Source: an uncultured Bacillaceae bacterium (GTDB lineage: Bacteria > Bacillota > Bacilli > Bacillales > Caldibacillaceae). Taken from it: a DNA stretch of 19,931 bases. Below, piece by piece: positions 7,032-15,461 of this stretch (position 1 is its first letter; every line of letters starts with the position of its first letter). The translations under genes were made by a program, and so were the position numbers. Under the pieces are notes generated by a model that was not told where the DNA came from, ran no database searches, and worked only from the letters and a program-made list of their open reading frames with translations. The stretch spans positions 1 through 19,931 of the forward strand of contig CALGAD010000162.1 in NCBI GenBank assembly GCA_937951955.1. The letters are read 5' to 3'.

Positions 7032-8651
7032 TTAGTGAGATGCCCATTTTTCTTTTAATTTTTTCACCTGCGCCGGGAATAAAAACTGAACGAGTCGCGA
7101 ACGCCAGGCGAGAACAAAATAGAGAAACGCCCCACCAACAGCACAAATAAGAACTAGAACAACCGATGGAATGCGGGCTTCCGGTGATAAGAACAGCGCG
7201 AGCACTTTATATAAAACTCCGACTGCACCTCCCATGATCAAGGAGAGGATTGCGATAAAGATGCTTCTCCGGATAACGAGATGAAACGGATAGCGAGCAT
7301 AATGGTAAATGACAAACAAATTAATGATAATCGCAATGGAATAACCAATCGCCGTTGCTAAAATGGCGCCTTTTGTCTCAAATCGTTCAATCAGCGGGAT
7401 ATTGATTAACATTTTAATCAATAAACCGAGCAATAAACTGAATACTGTAAACTTCTGCTCATTCAGTCCCTGAATAATCGCCGCCGTAACCGAAAACAGG
7501 GCAAATAAGATCGCAACCGGTGCATAAAATTGCAGGATATTGGCGCCGAGTTCATTGGCACCGTAGAAAAATGTATAAATCGGTTCTGCCAATATCGAAA
7601 TCCCTAAACAAGCCGGTAATGTTAAAAACAATAACACTTGAAACGTCTGGTTCAACTGGCGATGCATTTGCCCGACATCACCCCTGGCAAAGGATTCGGT
7701 GATCATCGGTACGAGAGTAATGGAAAAAGCAGTCGCCAGCGATACCGGAATCATAACGATTTTATGGGAGTTAAAGTTTAATATTGAGAACATCGTGTCA
7801 GAAACGGCCGCTTTACCAATATTGGTCATCGCCTGGTTAAAAGTTAACTCATCGACCATTTGAAACAAGGGATTGGCAATGCCGACGACGATAAAAGGAA
7901 TGGCGGAGATAATAATCTCCTTATACATTTCTTTATAATCGAGATCGATTTCGCCGCGGTCTTCCTTGAGCATGGCGTTTAAATAAGGACGCCGTTTGAT
8001 CCAATACCAGACAAGCACCGCCATACCGCCCAAAGCACCAATAAATGCGGCAAACGTAGCCACCTGGACAGCCTGGACAATCGTTCCCCCGATAACATGG
8101 ACAACGATATATGTACCGATTAAAAGAAAGGCAATACGTACGATCTGTTCCACAACTTGGGAAACAGCCGATGGGCCCATCGATTTATAGCCCTGGAAAA
8201 AACCGCGAACAAGACTCATCATCGGTACGATGAGTAAGGCGAAGCTCACGGCACGAATAACACTGACTACTTCATTTAAGTTCGTAATTTGCTCATCGTC
8301 AACAACAATCGATTCGGCAAAAATCGGTGCCATAAAATAAAGCGTTAAAAAGGCAAGAAAACCGGTGACCATCATGACGAAAATCCCCGATTTAAATAGT
8401 TTTCGTCCGACGCGATACTCACCAAGAGCATTATATTTTGAAATAAATTTGGAAATGGCTAAAGGTACACCGGCTGTCGAAATACTAATAAAGATGCTGT
8501 ACGGAATATAACTGTAATTGTAGAGCGCGGCTCCGTACGAACCGATTAAACCGAAAAACGGAATCACATAAAATAATCCGAGCAACTTTGATATGTATGT
8601 ACCTAAAGTTAAAATAAAGGTCCCTTTGATTAAACTACTAGATGATGACAT
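7032..8651 (-). CDS. murJ: Lipid II flippase MurJ (YtgP-like, MOP superfamily)
   Basis: The 539-residue polytopic protein belongs to the SpoVB/MurJ branch of the oligosaccharide-flippase (MOP/MVF) family. Hydrophobic segments run the full length (for example FILTLGTYISKLLGLFYVIP near the start, and FIVVGIANPLFQMVDELTF mid-protein), consistent with about 14 membrane helices. In B. subtilis, YtgP was renamed MurJ because it translocates the peptidoglycan precursor lipid II. Identity is assigned here from family and from the conserved divergent neighbour ytfP. A SpoVB-type paralogue would look similar. The ribosome binding site AGGAAGGG lies about 7 bases before the ATG. A possible promoter on the minus strand is TTGGAA, 17 bases, TAAACT, within 8715-8750, which is weak. 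Confidence 0.88.
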   Translation of the reverse strand: MSSSSSLIKGTFILTLGTYISKLLGLFYVIPFFGLIGSYGAALYNYSYIPYSIFISISTAGVPLAISKFISKYNALGEYRVGRKLFKSGIFVMMVTGFLAFLTLYFMAPIFAESIVVDDEQITNLNEVVSVIRAVSFALLIVPMMSLVRGFFQGYKSMGPSAVSQVVEQIVRIAFLLIGTYIVVHVIGGTIVQAVQVATFAAFIGALGGMAVLVWYWIKRRPYLNAMLKEDRGEIDLDYKEMYKEIIISAIPFIVVGIANPLFQMVDELTFNQAMTNIGKAAVSDTMFSILNFNSHKIVMIPVSLATAFSITLVPMITESFARGDVGQMHRQLNQTFQVLLFLTLPACLGISILAEPIYTFFYGANELGANILQFYAPVAILFALFSVTAAIIQGLNEQKFTVFSLLLGLLIKMLINIPLIERFETKGAILATAIGYSIAIIINLFVIYHYARYPFHLVIRRSIFIAILSLIMGGAVGVLYKVLALFLSPEARIPSVVLVLICAVGGAFLYFVLAWRSRLVQFLFPAQVKKLKEKWASH

Positions 8652-8821
8652 GCAATTTCCCTTCCTACATATTCGTCTGTTTGTAAAGTTTTGTTGTCTA
8701 GAAAATAACGCACTAACTGTAGTTTACATGTTTTATTTTATATTTCCAATGAGATTTTAACGAAATGTCGAATTTTCGTACGTTTATGCACCAAATTAAG
8801 CAAAAATTTTCCCATTACATA

Positions 8822-8830
8822 TGATACAAT
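8822..8830 (+). promoter_or_regulatory. Candidate extended -10 promoter of ytfP
   Basis: TGATACAAT contains TGn followed by TACAAT, an extended -10 element about 50 bases before the ytfP start. No good -35 hexamer is visible. GATACAAT also resembles a sigma-E -10. Confidence 0.35.
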
Positions 8831-8880
8831 TCTTCTTGTTCAAAAAAATTCCCACTCAATAAAAAAAGAAAGGTGAAACA

Positions 8881-10158
8881 ATGGAAATCGATGTTCTCGT
8901 CATTGGTGGCGGTCCTTCTGGACTGATGGCCGCCATCGCAGCAGCAGAAACGAAAGCAAAGGTCATGCTCGTCGATAAAGGTAATAAATTAGGAAGAAAA
9001 TTAACGATATCCGGGGGAGGCCGGTGCAATGTAACGAATCGCCTTCCCATCGATGAACTGATTAAAAACATCCCGGGTAATGGCCGGTTTTTATACGGTG
9101 CCTTCTCGGTTTTCAATAACGAAGATATTATCCGCTTTTTCGAAAATCTCGACGTACCGTTAAAAGAAGAAGACCACGGCCGTATGTTTCCAGTGAGTAA
9201 CGATGCGAAATCCGTAGCGCAAGCGTTAATCCGGCGCCTGGAAGAATTGGATGTCACGATCCGTACCGAATGTCCGGTGGAAGATATTGATTTTGACGAT
9301 GAAAAGGTCGTATCGGTTCTGTTAAAAAATGGTGAACGCATTTTCCCGAAAGCCGTCGTAGTGGCAGTAGGCGGAAAGTCAGTACCCCGGACAGGCTCCA
9401 CCGGTGACGGATACCCCTGGGCCGAAAAAGCCGGTCATACGATCACGGAACTCTATCCGACAGAAGTTCCGCTAACCTCCGATGAGTCATTTATCGTCCA
9501 AAAACAGCTCCAGGGTTTATCGTTAAGGGATATCGCCCTTTCCGTACTCAATCCGAAAGGTAAAGCGATTATTACCCATCAAATGGATATGATTTTCACC
9601 CATTTCGGCATCTCGGGTCCGGCGACACTGCGGTGCAGTCAATTCGTTGTAAAGGCGATGAAAAAATGGCAACTGGATCGGGTAATTATGAAATTAGATG
9701 CTCTTCCTAAACAAAATGAAGAAACGCTTTTTCAAGCAGTGCAAACCATGATTAACGAAGAACCGAAAAAAGCGGTAAAAAACGGTTTAAAAGGATTGCT
9801 TCCTGAACGGTATTTATTATTCCTCCTTGAACAGGCAAGTATCGATCTGGATAAACAAATGAATGCACTGTCTAAAGAAGAAATCCGCAAATTCGTCCAT
9901 CTTTGTAAAAGTTTCCAGTTTACAGTCAATGGCACTCTCCCACTGGATAAAGCTTTTGTCACCGGAGGCGGGGTTTCTACAAAGGAAATCGAACCGAAAA
10001 CGATGCAATCAAAGAAAAAGAACGGCTTATACTTTTGCGGTGAAATCCTGGATATACACGGATATACCGGCGGATATAATATCACGGCCGCCCTTGTTAC
10101 GGGTCGCATCGCCGGGATGAATGCCGGTAAGTATGCCAGTGAATCGCCAAAAAAATAG
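8881..10158 (+). CDS. ytfP: FAD-dependent oxidoreductase (HI0933/YtfP-like)
   Basis: The 425-residue flavoprotein belongs to the HI0933-like (BaiN/RdsA-type) family. The dinucleotide-binding signature GGGPSGLMAA lies at residues 9-18, followed by the acidic strand end MLVDKG and the family motif SGGGRCNVTN at 45-54. The C-terminal FAD-contacting part includes FCGEILDIHGYTGGYNI. Members bind FAD tightly, and the physiological substrate of YtfP is not known to me, so no reaction is assigned. AAAGGTG precedes the ATG by 6 bases. It is divergent from murJ across 229 bases, is followed by a bidirectional terminator, and appears monocistronic. Length matches the family. Confidence 0.88.
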   Translation: MEIDVLVIGGGPSGLMAAIAAAETKAKVMLVDKGNKLGRKLTISGGGRCNVTNRLPIDELIKNIPGNGRFLYGAFSVFNNEDIIRFFENLDVPLKEEDHGRMFPVSNDAKSVAQALIRRLEELDVTIRTECPVEDIDFDDEKVVSVLLKNGERIFPKAVVVAVGGKSVPRTGSTGDGYPWAEKAGHTITELYPTEVPLTSDESFIVQKQLQGLSLRDIALSVLNPKGKAIITHQMDMIFTHFGISGPATLRCSQFVVKAMKKWQLDRVIMKLDALPKQNEETLFQAVQTMINEEPKKAVKNGLKGLLPERYLLFLLEQASIDLDKQMNALSKEEIRKFVHLCKSFQFTVNGTLPLDKAFVTGGGVSTKEIEPKTMQSKKKNGLYFCGEILDIHGYTGGYNITAALVTGRIAGMNAGKYASESPKK

Positions 10159-10180
10159 ACTTGTAAGATACATAAAAATA

Positions 10181-10219
10181 AAAACATTCCTCGTGCAATT
10201 CCTTCGAGGAATGTTTTTT
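10181..10219. terminator. Bidirectional terminator between ytfP and cse60
   Basis: A 13-bp perfect stem (10181-10193 with 10205-10217, arm AAAACATTCCTCG) with an 11-base loop has T-runs on both strands. It ends ytfP on the plus strand. It overlaps the cse60 stop codon on the minus strand. Confidence 0.85.
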
Positions 10220-10400
10220 ATTGGCGATAAATAACCATGGCCGAAAAACAATAAATCTGTTCATCCTCCATCTCGCTAATAGCCGCGATATTATACTTGA
10301 TATCGATTAGTTGATCCTCATCGATTTGCTTTAAGAACCGGTTCACCGCCACTTCGAGATCCTTTTCATGTTCAAAATCAAAAAGCTTGACTTTAAGCAT
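10218..10400 (-). CDS. cse60: Sporulation protein Cse60 (YteV-like)
   Basis: The 60-residue acidic protein matches B. subtilis Cse60 in length and in segments such as HEKDLEVAVNRFL, QLIDIKYNI and EQIYCFSAMVIY. In B. subtilis this gene is transcribed by sigma-E in the mother cell, and its molecular role is unknown. The start is ATG 10400, 7 bases after GGAGG. An ATG at 10406 lies 1 base from that site and is not usable. The sequence GAGACAAT upstream resembles a sigma-E -10 in six of eight positions, but I could not find a supporting -35. It sits between ytfP and leuS as in related genomes, without the opuD gene found there in B. subtilis. Confidence 0.88.
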   Translation of the reverse strand: MLKVKLFDFEHEKDLEVAVNRFLKQIDEDQLIDIKYNIAAISEMEDEQIYCFSAMVIYRQ

Positions 10401-10460
10401 ATACATTCCTCCGCATGACTTTTTTAATTATTGTCTCCCTTATCAGAATTTTTAAACAAA

Positions 10461-10499
10461 AATAAAAACCCCCTGGTAAATTGCCCATGAACCAGGGGG
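10461..10499 (-). terminator. Intrinsic terminator of leuS
   Basis: On the minus strand, CCCCCTGGT (10499-10491) pairs with ACCAGGGGG (10477-10469), a 9-bp GC-rich stem with a 13-base loop, followed by TTTTTATT. It begins 13 bases after the leuS stop. Confidence 0.9.
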
Positions 10500-10512
10500 A
10501 AACGGATTGTCA

Positions 10513-12930
10513 TTAATTTGCAACAATATTGACGAGTTTTTTCGGCACGACGATCACTTTCCGGATTTCTTTCCCTTCAATCTGTGCCTGTACTTTTTCT
10601 AATGCGAGAGCCTGTTTTTCCAACTTTTCTTTATCCATATCTACAGGAACAACGATCCGGTCGCGAACTTTACCATTTACCTGTACGACAATTTCAATCT
10701 CATCATCAACGAGTTTACTTTCATCATATGTCGGCCATTCGCTGTAACTAATCGTCCCTTCATGGCCTAACATTTCCCACAACTCTTCGGTTATGTGCGG
10801 GCAGATCGGGTTGAGCAGTTTCACAAAGCCTTCCATATAGACACGAGGTAGCTCCTCTTGCTTATACGCTTCGTTGACAAATACCATCATTTGCGAAATG
10901 GCTGTATTGAAATGGAGATTCTCGTAATCTTCGGTCACTTTCTTGACCGTCTGGTGATAGACTTTTTCCAGCGGTCCACCAGTTTTATCAACAATTTTAT
11001 CGGTTAACTTGCCGTTTTCATCCGTAAAGAGACGCCATACCCGGTCGAGGAAGCGCCGTGCTCCTTCCAGGCCTGTCGTTGACCAGGCTTTATCCGCATC
11101 GAGCGGTCCCATGAACATTTCATAGAGACGGAGAGTATCCGCTCCATATTTTTCGACTATCTCATCAGGGTTGACGACGTTTCCTTTTGACTTACTCATT
11201 TTCTCATGGTTTTCGCCCAAAATCATACCCTGATTGAATAGTTTTTGGAACGGTTCTTTCGTCGGTACAACACCGATATCGTATAAAAATTTATGCCAGA
11301 ATCGTGCATAAAGAAGATGCAATACGGCATGTTCCGCTCCACCGATATAAAGATCAACAGGGAGCCAGTATTTCAATTTCTCCGGATCGGCAAGCATTTC
11401 ATCATTATGCGGGTCGATATAGCGCAAGTAATACCAGCAGCTGCCCGCCCACTGGGGCATCGTATTTGTTTCCCTGCGACCTTTTTTACCCGTTTCCGGA
11501 TCTGTTACTTCGAGCCATTCTTTCGCATTGGCAAGCGGCGATTCTCCTGTTCCGGATGGTTTAATTTGTTTCATTTTTGGAAGTTCTAATGGTAATTCCT
11601 CTTCTGGAACGAGCGATTGCGTTCCATCTTCCCAGTGGATTACCGGAATCGGCTCACCCCAGTACCGCTGCCGGCTGAATACCCAGTCGCGCAGGCGATA
11701 CGATATTTTCTTCTTACCGAGGCCGTTTTCTTCCAGCCAGGCGATCATTTTCTCAATCGCTTCTTCTTTATTCAAGCCATCTAAAAATCCGGAATTCACA
11801 TGCACGCCATCGCCTGTATAGGGGGCTTCTTCCACATTTCCGCCCTGAACGACTTCCCGAATCGGTAGGTCGAATTTCTTCGCAAACTCCCAGTCCCGTT
11901 CATCATGGGCTGGAACCGCCATGATCGCCCCAGTTCCGTAAGTCATCAATACATAATCGGCAATCCAGATCGGCACTTTCTCATTATTGGCCGGATTGAT
12001 CGCATACGCTCCGGTGAAGACACCCGTTTTATCCTTGGCGAGATCGGTTCGCTCCAGATCGGATTTCTTCTCGACTTCTTTCAAATAGTTTTCAATTGCT
12101 TCCTTTTGTTCCGATGTTGTAATTTTCTTAACAAGCGGATGTTCCGGAGCGAGTACACAGTACGTTGCACCAAACAACGTATCGGGACGGGTCGTAAAGA
12201 CCGTGAACTCTTCGTCACTGCCATCTACTTTGAAAGTAACCTCTGCCCCTTCGGAACGACCGATCCAGTTCCGCTGCATTTCCTTGATGCTTTCCGGCCA
12301 ATCAAGTTCTTCCAGATCTTCCAGAAGCCGGTCCGCATATTCGGTAATTTTTAGGACCCACTGTTTCATCGGGCGCCGGTAAACCGGATGACCGCCCCGC
12401 TCACTTTTACCGTCTATGACTTCTTCATTCGCTAAAACGGTACCTAGTGCTGGACACCAGTTAACCATCACTTCCGTCTCATAAGCTAACCCTTTTTCAT
12501 AAAGTTTTTCAAAAATCCACTGGGTCCATTTATAATATTTCGGATCCGTCGTGTTAATTTCCCGGTCCCAATCATAAGAAAAGCCGAGGGATTGAATTTG
12601 TCTTTTAAAGTTTTGAATATTTTTTTCTGTAAATTCTGCCGGGTCGTTACCCGTATCGAGAGCGTACTGTTCGGCCGGCAATCCAAAGGCATCCCAGCCC
12701 ATCGGATGCAAAACATTATACCCTTGCATCCGCTTCATCCGGGAGACGATGTCCGTAGCTGTATAACCTTCCGGATGTCCTACGTGCAGTCCACTTCCTG
12801 ACGGATAGGGGAACATGTCCAGTGCATAAAATTTGGGCTTATCCGGATCTTCCGTCGTTTTGAACGTTTTATTTTCGAGCCAGTACTTTTGCCATTTCTT
12901 TTCGATTTCGCGATGATTGTAAGTTGTCAT
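10513..12930 (-). CDS. leuS: Leucyl-tRNA synthetase
   Basis: The 805-residue class Ia synthetase attaches leucine to tRNA-Leu. The ATP-binding HIGH-type motif is HVGH at residues 49-52. The CP1 editing domain follows, with TTRPDTLFGAT and GTGAIMAVPAHDERD, which clears misacylated isoleucine or norvaline. KMSKS is at 577-581. The anticodon-binding and C-terminal domains complete the enzyme, ending in a typical VQVNGKVRDRI segment. Length equals the Bacillus enzyme. Expression is controlled by an upstream T-box riboswitch that reads uncharged tRNA-Leu, and a strong sigma-A promoter drives it. A GGAGG-like site (GGGAGGAAAGC) precedes the ATG. The gene is monocistronic, ending in its own terminator before cse60. 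Confidence 0.98.
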   Translation of the reverse strand: MTTYNHREIEKKWQKYWLENKTFKTTEDPDKPKFYALDMFPYPSGSGLHVGHPEGYTATDIVSRMKRMQGYNVLHPMGWDAFGLPAEQYALDTGNDPAEFTEKNIQNFKRQIQSLGFSYDWDREINTTDPKYYKWTQWIFEKLYEKGLAYETEVMVNWCPALGTVLANEEVIDGKSERGGHPVYRRPMKQWVLKITEYADRLLEDLEELDWPESIKEMQRNWIGRSEGAEVTFKVDGSDEEFTVFTTRPDTLFGATYCVLAPEHPLVKKITTSEQKEAIENYLKEVEKKSDLERTDLAKDKTGVFTGAYAINPANNEKVPIWIADYVLMTYGTGAIMAVPAHDERDWEFAKKFDLPIREVVQGGNVEEAPYTGDGVHVNSGFLDGLNKEEAIEKMIAWLEENGLGKKKISYRLRDWVFSRQRYWGEPIPVIHWEDGTQSLVPEEELPLELPKMKQIKPSGTGESPLANAKEWLEVTDPETGKKGRRETNTMPQWAGSCWYYLRYIDPHNDEMLADPEKLKYWLPVDLYIGGAEHAVLHLLYARFWHKFLYDIGVVPTKEPFQKLFNQGMILGENHEKMSKSKGNVVNPDEIVEKYGADTLRLYEMFMGPLDADKAWSTTGLEGARRFLDRVWRLFTDENGKLTDKIVDKTGGPLEKVYHQTVKKVTEDYENLHFNTAISQMMVFVNEAYKQEELPRVYMEGFVKLLNPICPHITEELWEMLGHEGTISYSEWPTYDESKLVDDEIEIVVQVNGKVRDRIVVPVDMDKEKLEKQALALEKVQAQIEGKEIRKVIVVPKKLVNIVAN

Positions 12931-12966
12931 TGCTTTCCTCCCTTTCCTGTTTTTTTATACAGAGCA

Positions 12967-13266
12967 ATAAAAAAACTCCCGTCCTAAACCAATCGTTTGG
13001 GACGAGAGATATTTCCCGCGGTACCACCCAAGTTAATGCGAAAATAACGCATTCACTCGTTATCCGTAACGTGGATAGTGGACGGTAAATGCTACTACTA
13101 TTTCACATTTACAACTCAAAGGCGAGTTCGTGATGGTTCCTGATCGGCTCGCACCACCCGCCGACTCTCTTAACAGGCTTCATCACTACTACTCCTTCTC
13201 AAAGCTTTTCCAATATTTCCTTTTCCCTAAGCCAGAAGTTTTCCGGATAATTTTACGGATTTGTTA
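12967..13266 (-). ncRNA. T-box leader of leuS (specifier CUC, Leu)
   Basis: The leader runs from about 13266 to the terminator. In order on the minus strand it shows an AGTAGTAG stretch (S-turn region), the AGAGAG bulge element (complement of 13165-13170), the GGTGGTG distal loop, and the specifier CTC after GAA (13126-13124). The T-box GGGTGGTACCGCGG then spans about 13030-13016, where UGGU can pair with the ACCA end of tRNA-Leu. The terminator pairs 13008-12995 with 12989-12976 (two G-U pairs) and ends in seven T. Uncharged tRNA-Leu should favour the antiterminator and switch leuS on. Confidence 0.95.
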
Positions 13267-13272
13267 AAAATA

Positions 13273-13301
13273 ATTATATGCAACTTTAACCAAAAGTGCA
13301 A
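13273..13301 (-). promoter_or_regulatory. Sigma-A promoter of leuS
   Basis: On the minus strand, TTGCAC (13301-13296), a 17-base spacer and a perfect TATAAT (13278-13273) predict a start near 13266, which fits the beginning of the T-box leader. Confidence 0.88.
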
Positions 13302-13573
13302 GACTTCAACATTATTCCATGAAAATGAAATGGTAAAATCGGATCCATTTTACGAAATGAATGATAAAACAAACATTGTTTTCAATGGAATTATCCAAGT
13401 TATTAACCAAATGTATGAAAATTATACATTGCTTTCTTTTCGGACATACGGATAATCAAGTTTAGACCTATCACGTGATTCATTATCCATTATGGCGAGC
13501 ACTTCATAAAGAACGTGAACAGGCATTACCTGCATTTTTTATCGAGATTGCACTCATTTAAACCATAAGCTTT
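13302..13573. other. AT-rich intergenic region with a possible coding remnant
   Basis: No gene is assigned here. A plus-strand open stretch at 13466-13561 would encode 31 residues including HYPLWRALHKEREQALPAFF, which looks protein-like. It has no ATG, a GTG at 13475 without a ribosome binding site, and a TAG directly before it. I do not recognise it. CAGG-CATTA-CCTG followed by CATTTTTT (13520-13540) is a weak terminator-like hairpin. I see no terminator for the MFS gene on the minus strand. Confidence 0.3.
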
Positions 13574-14776
13574 TTAAAGTAACTCGGTCGTTTTCGAACG
13601 TTTTTCTTTATAGAACAGTCCGCGGTCATAAATGAGTGTCGAGACGATGGCGATGATAAAGAGAGCGAGCAAAAGAGTAAATAATGCACTCATGTCAAAA
13701 TAATCGACAACCACACCACCAAGTACCGGGCCAATCATCCGGCCGATCGTTGCCGCACCGTTTACAAAGCCCTGGTAAAATCCAGACCTCCCCGGCTCTG
13801 CCAGATCATTGGCGATCGCGGGAATGGCTGGCCAGACGAACATTTCACCAACGGTAAGAATAATCATTGCGGTTAAAAATCCGGTAAAGGAAATCGATTT
13901 GGAAGCAATAAAAAACGCCGCCATAAAGATAATATAACCGACCATAATCTGGCTTTTTAATTTTTTCGTCACCGTCCGGTTAATGTATGCGATGAATGGT
14001 TGCCCGAATACGATCAAAGCACCGTTTGTCGTCCACAACAAGCTATATTGTTCCAGGGAAATATTGATTTCCTGGGTATATGTAGCTATCGTCGTTTGCC
14101 ACTGGGAATACGCAATGTGGGCAATCACATAACCAATGGAAACAATGGTCAGTGCGATTATGCTTTTGCTCAGCCGTTCTATACCTTTTCCTGCCATCTT
14201 TCGTGCTGGTCTTGCAGTCACATCGGCATCCCCTGCCAATCGTTTAAAACCGAAAATGACAATAAAAAAGAACACGACATATAAAAGCATATTCGCAGGG
14301 AAAATATACACAATGGAAAGGGAAGCGATATAACCACAGGCAGCGGTGCCGATCGCCACGCCGACATTGGCGGAAACATACATCGCATTAAACGTACTCC
14401 GTCCGCCTTCCTTCCATGTTGCTCCCGCTAGTGCATACATCGCAGGATTAACAATCGCGGAACCGAAACCGACGATAATGAGAAATACGGCATAATGGGG
14501 CCAGCCATGAAAAAGAGTAAGGCCAATTAATGAACCGAGGGAGATGATCGCGCCAATTAGAACGGATTTATATCCCCCGATTTTATCGAACAAATAACCC
14601 CCGAGAAAATTCCCGATGACACTAGCCAGGGAATTCAACATCAACACAAATCCTGCCAGTGATAACGATTTACCTAAATAATCGTGTAAATAAATCGTAT
14701 TCAGCGGCCATAAGAAGGAACTCCCAATCATATTGATCATCATACCGCTTAATAAGATCCACATCGATCTAGGCAA
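13574..14776 (-). CDS. yttB: MFS transporter (YttB-like), TTG start
   Basis: This is a 400-residue major facilitator superfamily protein with about 12 hydrophobic segments. The loop between helices 2 and 3 carries GGYLFDKIGGYK, the MFS motif A. The FLWPLNTIYLHDYLGKSL opening resembles B. subtilis YttB. Drug export is often annotated for such proteins but the substrate is unknown. The start is TTG 14776 (MPRSMWILLSG): AGAGGTG ends 6 bases upstream. A longer reading from ATG 14821 is excluded because that ATG lies on the -10 box of the promoter and would not be transcribed. It sits between leuS and ytzH, monocistronic. Confidence 0.88.
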   Translation of the reverse strand: MPRSMWILLSGMMINMIGSSFLWPLNTIYLHDYLGKSLSLAGFVLMLNSLASVIGNFLGGYLFDKIGGYKSVLIGAIISLGSLIGLTLFHGWPHYAVFLIIVGFGSAIVNPAMYALAGATWKEGGRSTFNAMYVSANVGVAIGTAACGYIASLSIVYIFPANMLLYVVFFFIVIFGFKRLAGDADVTARPARKMAGKGIERLSKSIIALTIVSIGYVIAHIAYSQWQTTIATYTQEINISLEQYSLLWTTNGALIVFGQPFIAYINRTVTKKLKSQIMVGYIIFMAAFFIASKSISFTGFLTAMIILTVGEMFVWPAIPAIANDLAEPGRSGFYQGFVNGAATIGRMIGPVLGGVVVDYFDMSALFTLLLALFIIAIVSTLIYDRGLFYKEKRSKTTELL

Positions 14777-14819
14777 AATAAACACCTCTTTTGGTGAAAA
14801 ATGCTGACACTTCCTGAAC

Positions 14820-14849
14820 ATTATATCGTTTGCTCAACAACATGTGCAA
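14820..14849 (-). promoter_or_regulatory. Sigma-A promoter of yttB
   Basis: On the minus strand, TTGCAC (14849-14844), an 18-base spacer and a perfect TATAAT (14825-14820) predict a start near 14813, about 37 bases before the TTG start codon. Confidence 0.8.
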
Positions 14850-14953
14850 TGCTTTTCAAATAAGAAAGTAATACGTAAAGTGCCCTGCTTGCTATTCACC
14901 ATACCATATTTCCATTCCTGATGACGATTCACGTACACTCGCCAAACAAAATG

Positions 14954-14975
14954 AAAAAATCTGCCCGGGGCAGAT
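14954..14975 (-). terminator. Intrinsic terminator of ytzH
   Basis: On the minus strand, ATCTGCC (14975-14969) pairs with GGCAGAT (14965-14959) around a 3-base loop, followed by a run of T (14959-14954). It lies about 46 bases after the ytzH stop. Confidence 0.85.
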
Positions 14976-15021
14976 CCACGATTTACACACCGATTTTATA
15001 TTTTTTTCTCAACAATGATGA

Positions 15022-15285
15022 TTAATGATCCGTTAAGATCATTTCGTTTTGCAAAGATTGGATTGCATAGCGCATCCGATCTAACCGTTCGCGCTGTTGG
15101 GCATTGGCACTGCGGTAGATCGCCATTAATTCACTGTAGCGATCTTCTAACATTTGCTGGGCATTCGTATATTCGATGTCATTGTAATGCTCTTGCCGTA
15201 AACCATCTATGAGCTGTTCTCGCGCATATTCCAGCGTTTGTTCACATTCCATGATAAACTTTTCTAGCGCGTCTCTTGTTGTCAT
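15022..15285 (-). CDS. ytzH: YtzH-like protein, function unknown
   Basis: The 87-residue, probably all-helical cytoplasmic protein is rich in Glu, Gln, Arg and Tyr and has no membrane segment. It matches the YtzH-like family by its opening MTTRDALEKFIMECEQTLEYA, its length and its place directly divergent from ytqB. Possible amphipathic or coiled-coil stretches are TNAQQMLEDRYSELMAIYRS and RERLDRMRYAIQSLQNEM. No function is known to me. The ribosome binding site AGGAGG lies 6 bases before the ATG. It is followed by its own terminator. Confidence 0.82.
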   Translation of the reverse strand: MTTRDALEKFIMECEQTLEYAREQLIDGLRQEHYNDIEYTNAQQMLEDRYSELMAIYRSANAQQRERLDRMRYAIQSLQNEMILTDH

Positions 15286-15392
15286 CTCACCCCTCCTATT
15301 TGAATGGTCCTTCTTATTATTTCTCGGCGTTAATTAATTTTTTCTGTCAATAAATTGGAAAGGCAAGGGCCGTTTTTTCGTGTCCTTAATCG

Positions 15393-15401
15393 TGTTACAA
15401 T
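15393..15401 (+). promoter_or_regulatory. Candidate extended -10 promoter of ytqB
   Basis: TGTTACAAT contains TGn and TACAAT. The -35 position holds only a T-run. Transcription would start near 15408 and leave a leader of about 55 bases before ytqB. Confidence 0.45.
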
Positions 15402-15461
15402 GGGGATGTTATTGATATTTTCGCAGCAAAAAGACACGATTGGGAAGGAGTATATCGGAGG

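Noticed and set aside
8856..10187. Long open frames antisense to ytfP
   Set aside because: They mirror the codon pattern of a well-conserved flavoprotein, lack ribosome binding sites and resemble no known protein.
11293..12354. Several 85-149 codon frames antisense to leuS
   Set aside because: They are shadows of leuS coding sequence, with Cys/Phe/Ser-rich improbable composition.
13261..13455. Plus-strand open frame of 64 codons upstream of leuS
   Set aside because: It begins with TTG inside the leuS promoter, has no ribosome binding site, and its composition reflects AT-rich intergenic sequence.
14777..14821. A 15-residue N-terminal extension of the MFS transporter
   Set aside because: The ATG at 14821 overlaps the TATAAT box, so the extension is not transcribed. 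TTG 14776 has the proper ribosome binding site.
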